Below are positions 12,201 through 24,200 of a DNA stretch of 64,000 nucleotides, piece by piece. Below the pieces are notes generated by a model that saw only the letters and a program-made list of their open reading frames with translations, searched no databases and was not told where the DNA came from. The stretch's first letter is position 1, and each line of letters starts with the position of its first letter. The stretch covers positions 2,164,201-2,228,200 of the forward strand of contig OZ026604.1 in the NCBI GenBank assembly GCA_964020085.1. Reading direction: 5' to 3'. Position numbers and translations under genes: made by a program. This DNA is from Micromussa lordhowensis (lineage: Eukaryota > Cnidaria > Anthozoa > Scleractinia > Lobophylliidae).

Positions 12201-15200
12201 AACCTGTTCAAGCCACATGGTCCCTTTGTTGTCTCTATTTAATAATGCACCCGCGACGGTACAGTCAAAAGCCTGGTTTTGATAATTGTTGTTAGTCAAG
12301 TCCCTTGACTACCTCTTCGAGCTTCAAGCTGGATAAAAGTCTCAGTCGAAAGATGACCGAAAGGGTCGCCAATTCACATTAGAGTCACGAAGGAAAGCCG
12401 GCAAGAGAAAATTCAATCGCAAACTTCTTCTGTTTGAAAACCTAATCTCCGAGTCGAGAAGCCGCGACGCCATCAAGAGCGAATTATTACAAGCACTTAA
12501 CGTTTTGACAGAAAATACATCGCAAGAATTCGTGGATTGTTTGAACTTAGCTACAGACACGGAGGACATAAATACAATTACCAGCGAACAACAAGATCTA
12601 CATGCCTCATGGGAGAGAATTCGCTCCAAAGCATTACATCGTCTGGATTACTTGGATTCGAGAGACGAAACGAAATCAAACTCGTCGCGCGAATCTCGTC
12701 GGTCAAGCTTCTCACAGAGATCTGCGAAGAGCAATTCGTCCTGCAAAGACGCTCTGCTCGGTGCCACTACTAAACGAGCCGTCCTCGAGCAAAGGTTACG
12801 TTTTTCCGACTCGGTTAAAGATCAAGAGAAAGCCCTTGCGAAGCTAAAGATTCAACAAGAACTTAGTGAGACCCTTGCAGAGGAAGCGGTTTATCGAGTG
12901 ACTTTCAATGACCAATATCAAGAGAGCGAAGGTGAGTCGGTCCACAGCCTTCCTACTGGTTTTGGAAACATTATAGACACGATTTTACATGATCAAGAGT
13001 CTTATTTTCCTACTCAACCGCCTGTCACTCAATCTTTGAATAATGTAACACAGTCGTCAATGCCTGTCACACAGCCCTTAGTGCCTGTCACACACAGACA
13101 GTCTTCAGTGCCTGTCACAGAGCCTTTAATTCCTGTAACACAGTCTTCAGTGTCTGTCAGACAGCCCTTAGTGTCTGTGACACAGTCGTCAGTGCCTGTC
13201 GCACAGCCCTTAGTGCCTGTCACACACAGACAGTCTCTTTAGTGCCTGTCACACAGCCTTTAATTCCTGTAACACAGTCTTCAGTGTCTGTCAGACAGCC
13301 CTTAGTGTCTGTCACACAGTCTTCAGTTCCAGTAACTCAACCATTAGTTCCTGTAGCACAGCCTTCGGTGCCTGTAACACAGCCTCCTTCAATCACGCAG
13401 TTTACTGATCCTGTCACGCAGGCTTCAGTCTCAGTAGCATATCCATTCACGTCGGGACTCTAGTTGTCTACTACTGCTTCGCAGTCCTCACCTAGTACAG
13501 ACATCAGCTCTTGTAGTCAACCTGTCAAAACCTGTTGCACAGCCCTCGCCTTTAGTCTCGCCCAACCAGCCTTCATCTTTGACATCTACCCCAATCAGTC
13601 TCCGGCAAACTACTCACTGCCAAGGTCATCGTCGAGCTTCTTGTCAAGTTTGTATACAGCAAATACCAGAAGGTACTCTTTGACTGTGACAGATCATGAC
13701 ACAATTACGCATACTGTGTCCACTTCTGTTCACTCACCTACCAGTTTCAATGTGGATTATCAGGCAGGCACTTCCTACCCCCGAAGCCTCTATGGAAGTT
13801 CTCCACTCTATGTCACACCACAACCATCACAAATCTGTCCTGTTTATGTTATGCCATCACCGGATAACACCCAGCAAATCACAGAGGCATTAGCCGAAGT
13901 CACGCAGTTGCAGCGCTCGCCACAAGCAGTACCAGATGTCTTTAATGGAGAAGAGAAAGACAGGACAAGATTCTTCCTATGGGAAACAGCCTTTAAGCCC
14001 TTATAGACTCAGCTCCAGTCAAGCCACAACAAAAACTACACCTTCTCTTTCAACACCTAGGAGGCAGAGCTAAGAAGGTTGTCGAGCGGCTCCAGTTCAT
14101 GAGTAGTGATCTCGAAAGAGACTATACAGAGGCTAGGAAGAAATTAAAGGAACGTTTTAGACACTCGGCCATCCTTAGCACGGAGTTCAAGTTGAGAGTA
14201 AGCTGTCAAATTGGCCCAAAATTGGAAGCAATGTTGCAAAGCGCATGCAAGAGTTTAGTGACTATCTCCAACAAGTTGAGCTAGCCACAGAACACATTTC
14301 AAATTTGAAGATTTTTGAGTACTCGTCCAAATTGCAGAGTCTGGTGGAAAAACTCCCGGGTTGGTTCCAAAGTAAATGGTCCAACAAGGTTCAAAAGTTG
14401 CAACAAACTGAAGGCCAGAATGCGTTTCCAGCATTTTCAGTCTTCGTAAGGGAAGTTACCTTCCATGCATAGCGAATGAACATTCCTCAGATATCCCAAA
14501 CGACACCTGTTAGTAGCAACCGCAGAAATGTAACCAGCCCTCCGGCCACTCCCTCTCGTGGAGGATTACAGAATTCCAAAGGTCGTGGTCAGTCCTTGCC
14601 AGTTACAGCACTTGCGACTCATACCAATCCTGATAGTGTACAAAGATCAGAAGGAAACAAGCCCGTAGAAAACTCCACGCCACTTGCCTCCTCTCAAAGT
14701 CAGATCCCTCCTGCCACACCCAAGCCAGCCTTTTGTCCCTTTCACAGGACCAAGTCTCACAATCTCTACAGGTGTCAGAAATTTCGTGAACTTGACTTTC
14801 GTGAAATTATGCGGGAAACTGATCTTACAGGATCTTTGCCGTCAAAATGTTGACTGGGACGATCCAGTTTCAAAGGAGATCCTCCCTCGTTGGCAAAGGT
14901 GGCGTAACGAGTTACCATTGTTAGAGGATGTCAGTATCTAAAGTTGCTTCAAACCACCCGAGTTTGGAAAGGTGGTGCAATCTGAAGTCCACAGCTTTTC
15001 GGATGCTAGCCAGTCTGGTATTGGTCAAGTCTCGTACCTGCCAATAGTCAATGAAAACAAAGATGTCCACGTCCGCTTCCTGATGTCCAAAGCTCGAGTA
15101 GCTCCCATCAAACCTATGTCAATTCCCCGTATGGAACTAACGGCCGCTGTTGTATCGGCTAATGTAACCGCAACCCTGAAACGTAAACTAGACTACACAA

Positions 15201-18200
15201 GCTTACAGTCTGTTTATTACACAGATTCCGAGGTGGTGATTGCTTACATTCATAATGATGATCGTCGATTTCACGTTTACGTGGGCAATAGAGTGCAACA
15301 CGTCCGCGATCACACCAGTCCAGAACAACGGCACCATGTTCCTGGAAAAGACAACCCTGCGAACGAAGCATCTCGTTCCCTCACTGCTAGCCAGTTACTT
15401 GACAACAGAAGATCGTTTCGTGGGCCAGAATTCCTCTGGACAGACAACATGCCACTTCTAAACACAGTGCAGCCAACCCAACTGCCAACGAATGATGTTG
15501 AAGTTAGAACGAAGGTCCTTGCCACAGCGGTTCTTCCACCTCTAGAACTCACTGAGCTTCTGGTCATCGTACCTCGTCGTGGTACAAAGCTAAAGCCTCC
15601 GTCGCCTGGATGAGGAGAGCTGTTTTCAACCTCCAAAGTGAATTAGCAACACGCAGAGTTTATTGCAGTAATGACGTTCACCCAGTCAAGTCTACGAACG
15701 CATCGAAGAATGGCCAAAGTATCGAGATATCTCCTCTTAAAGTCCAGGAACTAATCCAGTCTGAGAAAGTTATCTTTTGTGAACTCCAGCATCACCATTT
15801 TAGTTTCGCAATTCAGTCCGTTAAAGAACCTCAATGGCAATTCAGATAAGTTTCTAGATAGAAACACTGCACGTCGCAGAAAAGAAGTTTTGAAGAAGAC
15901 AAGCTGCTTGTACAAGTTAGACCCGTTCGTTGACGAAGACGGGCTTCTTCGAATCGGTGGGCGTATCCGCCGTGCAGCCATACCTCCGGAAGTCAAACAT
16001 CCTCTTATCCTTCCGAAGAGCAGTCACGTTACCGACCTAATTGTAAGACACTTCCACTCAAAGATTGGACATCACCAAGGACGTGGAATCACCCACAACC
16101 CGATCCGTCAGGCTGGGTATTGGATTATAGATGGACGTTCTTAAGTAGCAAGAATAATTTCCAAATGCGTTACCTGCCGAAGATTACGAAGCCGACCGCT
16201 AACACAGAAGAGGTCGGACCTGCCAGAAGAGCGTGTTTCACCGACCGCACCCTTTCACTACACAGGCATGGATGTTTTCGGTCCATTTTACATAAACGAG
16301 GGCCGCAAGACTTTGAAGCGCTATGGCCTGATCTTTACCTGCCTCGCATCTCGTGCAGTTCATCTGGAGATGCTGAAATCCATGGAAGCTGACTCTTTTA
16401 TAAGTGCTCTACGCCGTTTCATCAACAGACGAGGGAAGGTCCGTGAACTACGCTCAGACCAAGGCACAAATTTTGTAGGAGCCAAAAACTAACTTGCCGC
16501 TGCTTTTCAAGAGCTCGACCAAGCTGGCGTCAAGGAATTTCTCCGTGACAAAGATTGCGATTGGATAAATTTCAACATGAACGTCCCCACCGCTTCTCAT
16601 ATGGGTCGAATTTGGGCAAGGATGATCAAGTCAGTCAGATCAGTCCTCTCGGTTCTACTGCAAGAACAGGGCGCCCAGCTAGACGATGAAGCGTTACGCA
16701 CTTTGATGACAGAAGCAGAGAATGTCATCAACAGCCGCCCACTTACTGTGGAGAACCTGGCCGACCCAGCTTCACCAGAACCCATAACACCAAATCATCT
16801 CCTGACGTTGAAATCTCAAGTAGTACTCCCTCCGCCTGGTAGTTTCCAACAGTTAGATTTGTATTCAAGAAAGAGGTGCGTCAGGTGCAATATTTAGCCA
16901 ATCAATTTTGGATCAGATGGCGTCAGAATACCTCTCACTCCTTCACAAGAGACAGAAGTGAAACGTCCCTCAACGAGACAGTAGAGAAGGAGATATATAT
17001 TGTCCTACTCCTAGACGACGGCTTATCCAGAAACCAATGGCCGCTCGCCCAAATGACCAAGGTCTTCTCTAGTAGGGATGGTTTTGTCCGTAAAGTCCAA
17101 CTGTCTGTAGTCCAAGACGGAAAGCGCAAACAGTTAGAACGGCTGATCCACAAGCTAGTGTTGCTGCTCGCGCAAGAAGATACCACAGACCAGGATGTTA
17201 TCCCTGTCCGAGGAGCAAGTACCAAGAACAATAATTGACATTAAACTAGTTACCACTCTTTTCGTAAATGAGTTCCATTTAGGGGAGCCATGTAACGGCA
17301 CCCGTGCGCCTTATCTCATGTTCAAGTCTGTCACGTTTTAGTTAGCATTCGATTTAACGTCATTACTTCCGAGCATGCGCGACAGTGAGTTTTTCAGTTA
17401 GTTCGACCACGTGGTGCCCTTTTTATCCCGGAAAGGCGTAAGTTTTCTGTCGTTTTATATATTGTATTTTTTCCGCCTTTTGTTCTCTGCTACTCACGGC
17501 ATCATGCTTTTTTCAGTTTTGACAGTTTGCATTGAAATAAACCTGTTCAAGCCACATGGGCCCTTTGTTGTCTCTATTAATGCACCCGCGACGGTACAAA
17601 AAGATCCGTTGCAATCTCAAAATGGATGTAAGTTGAAGAACGTTTGACACTCATTCTCTCGCTATTGGGTCATGTATATATTCACTGATCTGTTCCAATT
17701 CACCCACTCACTCAGTTTACTAATCTTAGCTTCTCTCATTATTTCATTTCAGCGGTTTTCGACTCCTCCAACCATATTTGTAACTGCTAGTCACCAATTC
17801 CCCAAGAGACCTCAAGATGCCATGGCTGTGTGGGTGGAAGAGTTACGCGTAGACAATTTCAAAGTTTGTCTCAGAGAAGCAAAGATTTTCGATGGACCCC
17901 ATAAAGGCATCAAAATTGTGAGTAAATTTGAATTACGTTTTCTGTCAGTCGTCATTCTAATCATTATCAAAGCTGAATATGAACCATAATGACCCCTTAC
18001 TAAAGAACAGTGCAATATTTACATGCGTTACGATTTTCCAAATATACTAAATATGTCAGAGTCCATTTTACCATCTGACGTGCCATAGAGACGTTTTCTG
18101 TACCTAATCATCATCCATTTTCAAGTAGTGCCAGATGAGGTCTTTTTGTACAAGTTTAAAACATCAAATACTGGCTTTCTAGAGAAAATAATACAAAGAA

Positions 18201-21200
18201 AAATAAACATGTTTTTCGGTAGCTTCTATGATTAACTTCAACCTACTTGTAAAAACCATGTGCTGGAAACGGTTAATAGGCCCAGCCCAGTAATCTTGCA
18301 AGCAGCTGAATGCATACACAAAGAGAGCTGATTCTTTTATATAATTTTTTCCTGAAAAAAGGGACCAATTATCAACATCTTATTTAGTTTGTATATCTTG
18401 CTTATGATTTCTCTTACATGCGTTGGTTAAAAGAATCCTTTTAATTTCTTTACTGATTATTAGCTGGTTTTAACTACAATTTATTTTATTACTTTTGCAG
18501 AATTGGATGGCATTTACAAATCTGAGCGTTGACAATTTTACCATAACCGACAGTCTCGTGTTCACCAATACAAACTCGCCATCTGATCAGGATAACTACG
18601 CTTTCTGTCAAGTAAGAATTGCCAACTAGCGGCATTTTTGTTTCTTATCCAAATCCTCTTTATAATAGCGTATCAAAAGGCCAACAAATGCACTGCCTTC
18701 ATTACAATACAGGGAGTAAATAAAATTGACTGTTAACATGAAACTATTTGATCTGTGGGCCCATAAAATCTGTCATAAATCGTTTCTGCATGAGACCCAA
18801 CTCATCTTCGACGATCAATTGATCAAGCGTACTTTTCCTCTTGTTCAAATCAAGCCGCTGTGATTTGGAATCTAAACGTTTACGGAATCAGCGCATTTTA
18901 AATACAAATACGAATTATTTCTCAACCTTACCTCTACAAGATACTCACGGAAATACAGTCGATATTAAATTATTTTTTCCTTAACATTGCAGACAGTGAA
19001 CTTCACAGAACCATTTTACGCTCGTCCTGTTGTGTTAGTGACGCCAAAACAGAGTGACAACAACAACAAAGCTAACCTTTCTGGGTCACGTTGTAACGCT
19101 GTTACTACTTGGGTTGAGGTAAGGAATACCTGTTGTGACCTTTGTTCGACTTTTGGAAAACTCTCAGGTAATGGCACTTATCCCAAACTCTTTGGAAGCC
19201 ATAAACTCTATATGACATTGCGTAAAGGCGTAATACAGGAGTCAATGTAACCCCCACCCCGCCAGCCCCGGGACAAGGTGGGGATTTGTTGCAAACCTAA
19301 TTTCAAATATTAACAAATTCCCTGGGGAAGCTGTCTGCCTACCAAAGTCCTCAAATGCTCCCACCATGTAGGGCTTGAGATCTTGGATTAGGAGCCTGAA
19401 AAGCAAGAACATTAAAGCACAGAATCATTCATTTAAATTTACTTGATAATACTGCCAAGCAAAAATAGCCATTAAAAGGACATTATTACTAGATTTAAAT
19501 AACAAAAGCACTCACCTCTCGAGGATCCTTTATGGAAAAGCACACAAGTTGATCTTTGAGATGAACAACCGCTGACTTCGCAACAGCCGGCTGATGACAA
19601 ATCCCCACCCAAACACCTTACCCTAGGGACGATGAAATACAAATATTTCCCAATCCCCCAACCCCTCGGGGATGCGATTTCTGTCAAATCCTCTTCTTTT
19701 TCCGACTAATCCCCACCTCGTCCCGGGGTGGGGGGTTTACATTGACTCCTGCATAAATACAACAGTTTGAATGGGAATTTCACAATGGCATATAGCAGCT
19801 CGAGATATGGAAGCCAAATTCAATAACAACAATTACTTTGATATTCTACTGCTTGTTATTTGTGTTTCTTTGCTGTTTTGGGACCGTTTTAAAGTAATTC
19901 CAGCGAGTTGAATATAACTTCCGTTTATATTAATTGTTTTTAAAACTATTGCGGCGGTATAACAACATGAAGGAGGCTGGGGTTAATTCGTTGTTTGTTT
20001 TGTTCAGCGTACATCTACAACTGATGCACAAGTTTGTGTGAAGAATTACAACAGCGACGCCAACAATAAAGATGTTATCACTGTCGACTACATGGTCACT
20101 GGAGGTAGGCAAAAAAGATTCCATCTCGAGATAGAAAAATGACTCGGTATATTTAACATTCTCTTTCCCGTATCCCCCTTTCCCCTCTGCTGTGTTGTTA
20201 CTTAATTGCAATAATCTTTACAGAAGGTTGCAAACACACACTGAGAAGGCAGAAGTGTGGATATAACTATCCTGCAAATGTAGACAAGAATATCAAACCG
20301 TTTCCCGACATTTGCTTATTTGTCTTGCCAGACTTGGATCCTTGCATCGACGTGACATGTCATTATCACTGCCTGTGTAAAGCGTTTGGACCAAATGATG
20401 CTCGCTGTGTTGCTGTTGACAGTTGTCCATCCTACCAAGAACCAGTCTGCTCATCAAATGGCACAACATACGACAATGAGTGTTTGTTTCGACAGGAAAT
20501 GTGCATTCAACGACTGAATTTCTCTGTGCAACACCCTGGTAGTTGTGAAGGTTGGAAATTGTTTTACTTTGAAGTTCCTGACGATATCGATGAAGATGAT
20601 GGTGATTATGATTAGCAAACCGGAGTAGTTTAAATAGTTTGTACTGATCAGTGTTTTGTACTTTTTTTAAAGGGTTTCCTTTCCAGCGAGGTCGCCGTCA
20701 CATGCCACACATTCCTTCACTAGGATATTCTCATTGTGAAGTAATTCACCTCAAGCCTTATGTGTTTTATCCTGACAAACTACTTGAGGTTCAGATTACC
20801 GTCAACCATATCGACACCAGTGACAAGTCATATGTTCATGATGCCGCTGTGTCGTGGGTCGAAAATGTCAGTTATGATCGATTCACTGCGTGTGTGATGG
20901 CGGCTGGCTACAATGAGCGAAAATCAAAATCTAACGTGACAGTTGATTGGATGGCGTACCAAGGGGCTCCAGTGGGTGGCGTTGCCGGGGAAGTACGAAT
21001 ATCACAATGGTGGACAGGAACGACTTGTAAATCTGTCAATTTTCCATCGGTTGGTATTTTTTCCGTTTCATTTGACAACTTTAGCTGACAAAGAATAATT
21101 TTGTATAGCCTACAGTTATTGGATTCAGCTCAATTTAATACCATTTCATTGCGACTTATAGAACTAAGATTTCGTTTTTCATTCATACATTTTATAGAGC

Positions 21201-24200
21201 ATATTTCCGAATCTTCGTGACTCAGTTAAACAGCAGAAAAGCAAGAATAATAACAGTAGTAGCATGAGTAAGAGGAACATGAACGGTAACAGCTTGTGTT
21301 TTGTTGATGATTTTCTGTGCAGGGAAAGTTTTCAGTGATACCTTCAGTGTTTGTTACTGCTGCGCACTACCGTGCAGGACTCAAGCGTGACGCTGCCAGT
21401 GTGTGGATTGAAGACGTCACGCAGTCTTCCTTTAAAGTTTGTTTGAGAGAGCTGCAGAACTATGCAGGATCTCACGACGATGTTTATACTGTAAGTGTCT
21501 ACACCTTCCTTTACACACCACCCAAAATAAACTTAGAGATCTTTCTAGTATATACTAACACGTCAGACTATTCAGTTAATCTCCAGAAGCTGGTCTTATG
21601 CACTGCCGACTCAGTTTGTAATACACGTTACCATCCATACATATTAAGAATAAAGAATCTGGATCTAGACGTTAAGTGAATGGTTATCTCAATTAATTTT
21701 GTTAATAAAAACTATTTCTATCTTAATTTCCTAGTTAATGTTTATTTATTTTTCTCTTTTTTAGAAATGGTTGGCGTTTTCTTCTCTCCATAAGCCTCTT
21801 TTCACAGAACATAGTTCCGTCTATTTTGCTAACGCCCAACATCCACCTGTAGATTACAACAACGCTTATTGCAAGGTTGGTATCTCTCTTCTTAGCCTTC
21901 TTAGCCTAGAGTTCCTATTTCAAAAGTTTCAAGAGTTAGTACACAGATCCTACAGAAAATGTTAATTGAAACTATACTGTAGGTTATTATTTCGTTTGCT
22001 AGTGGAGTCAAAGTTAGATGACAACAGCCCGTCTAACGAAAGTTTTTCTTTAGGATATCCGCTTCACTGAGAAGTACAACAGCACCCCGAATGTGTTTGT
22101 TTCCGCAAACCATTCGTCCAACGGTGGAAATAGACAACCAGTACACAATGGAATAACTGCTTGGGTGGAGGTAATTCCCTTTATTTCCTTCTTTAGGCAT
22201 TTCCATAGCAACTGCATTTTTGACATGTAAGATGGCGGAATTTGAGCGATAGATACTAGGGGCAAATAATATGATATTGATATGTGTTACTACAAGGAAA
22301 ACCCAAGGAGGTATCAAATTGCTTTTACTTCCGAAGATTAAGTAATATTCAGAACATCACCTGAAGCGTTGTGAAATTTTCTTTTCCACAAAAGTTTCGG
22401 AGACAACTGATTACTTTTATTCCTTTTTTTGCAGTACATCAATACGACTGGAGTCCGAGTGTGTTTGAAAGAGTTGTACGAGACAAAATATGATCCACTG
22501 TCTATCTCATACACTGTGCTGTCAGGTGAGGACAAAATAATTCATCGTGAAATTTACTATTCTCTAGATCAGTGGTTTAGTTTACTTAGTATTCTTATTT
22601 TAGTAATTTCTGTGTCTTACACTGTTAAGAAAAAAAGCTTCAGCAGCCGAACTGTTTACTTTGATGGCGAGAACTTGTTTTCATAACAAATCGGAAGTCA
22701 AATGTTTCAGCCAGCAGTAAAAATGCCAAAACATGTGGAGGCTTTGTTGAAACACCAAAACAACTATTTTCCTTTAGACACTCAAGGCATTGTTAACGAT
22801 TTCTCTTAGTTTTCATGGATTTATTTTTGTTTACATCTACAGACATTTGCCAGCCAGGATGGACTTACTTTAGTGGTTATTGCTACTTTTCAAGCCCCGC
22901 ATGCGCCACATGGTTGACCGCTGAGTCAAACTGTTCTGAGATGAACTCTGATCTGGTGACAGTGCACAACCAGGAGGACAACGTATTTATTCAGCACCGT
23001 CATGCTGGTGATAGATCATGGATAGGGCTGAATGACCGCAGTGTTGAAGGTTCTTTTGTGTGGACAAACAAAGAAATCAGCAGTTTTAGGTTCTGGGCTC
23101 CAAAACAACCAAACAACTGGAACAACGAAGACTGTGTGCACACTCTTGGCGTGCGGCATGGATACACTTGGAATGACGTGCCATGTGATAACTGCTTCAA
23201 CTTTACTTGTTTTACAGGTGATAAATCTCTTGTTTAATGCAGTTAATGCACATTATGTAATCTACTAATAAAAGTAATAGACTCCCCAGAATTTAGGCAG
23301 GATAATCTTGCGCACTTAAATTGGTTTCATGGTTAATTTTCAACAATAATTCGTTGCAAGCGAATACTGTAAATATCATTCATTTGATGTCCAGTTCAAT
23401 TTTTTTCAAACTTATTTTTTTTTAGATCTGGAGGAGTGCGCTACCAACACTCACAACTGTGACGTGAATGCAGATTGTGTGAATACCGTGGGCTCATATT
23501 CCTGTAGGTGTAGAGTTGGATATGCCGGAGATGGACAAACTTGCAATGGTAAGAAAGAACAAAAAAAACAAACAAACAACATCTAAGCTGCAACAATAGA
23601 TTTGATGTTTATGTTGAATATGAAATCTTCCCTGCATTGAAGGGCTTTGAAAAAACTGTAGGGCATTGAAAAACTGTAACCAACCGCTCTTGTGCAATCA
23701 GAATACTGATAGAGAAAAGTTTAACCGTGTAAAAACTTTATTTTTAACACTGCATTTTAAAGCTGGCAACAGTGGCTTAGAACCTGGGTGATTTAAATCA
23801 CAGCTCAACGTTTATCCATATTTAGTTCTTTAATCTTGTTTTAGACATAGACGAGTGCACTTCAAACTTGCATAGCTGTGATGCCAATGCTGTTTGTAAC
23901 AATACACGTGGATCTTACACTTGCGCGTGTAAACCTGGATATTCAGGAGATGGCAAAAATTGCACTGGTGAGTTATTTTCAGTTAACAAGAAATAAAAAT
24001 TTATTAGTTGAAAAATACAGCAACAACACTGCGAAATGAGTTCACACGTATTATCATAAAATTCCTTTCTTCAGATTTATTGAACATGTACTATAACCAA
24101 CGCACCAGCAATAACTTAGTTCAATACAACTGAGAACAACTCGAACTTTTAATGTGACTACACATGTTGCCAGTGGTTTCTAGGATAAAAGGTACAAACA

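Larger units (their letters stand above)
11992..17598 (+). mobile_element. BEL/Pao LTR retrotransposon, internally deleted, in intron 2 of the mosaic gene
   Basis: Two similar LTRs (11992-12263 and 17291-17598) bound 5 kb of degenerate gag-pol. The 5-bp word aaaag flanks the element (11987-11991 and 17599-17603), the duplication size expected for BEL/Pao. Termini are TG...CA, with the first base mutated to C in the 5' LTR. The order gag, RNase H, integrase, DUF5641-like tail matches Pao elements, but protease and reverse transcriptase are missing. It lies sense to the host gene and inside one intron, so the host splice sites are untouched. Confidence 0.88.
9839..20104 (+). other. H-type-lectin-like modules 1-3 (exons 2-6 of the mosaic gene)
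   Basis: Module 1 (exon 2, about residues 27-135) shows [29 protein letters not shown] and LLVNWIAL. Module 2 (end of exon 2 to exon 4) shows [31 protein letters not shown] and NWMAF. Module 3 (end of exon 4 to exon 6) shows [20 protein letters not shown] and VDYMV. The pattern F..PF..P.V, then W.E, then a C-containing strand, then W/YxA resembles the H-type (discoidin II/Helix pomatia agglutinin) lectin fold. Module boundaries fall inside exons, so several exons split a module at the conserved TWVE point. Confidence 0.7.
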
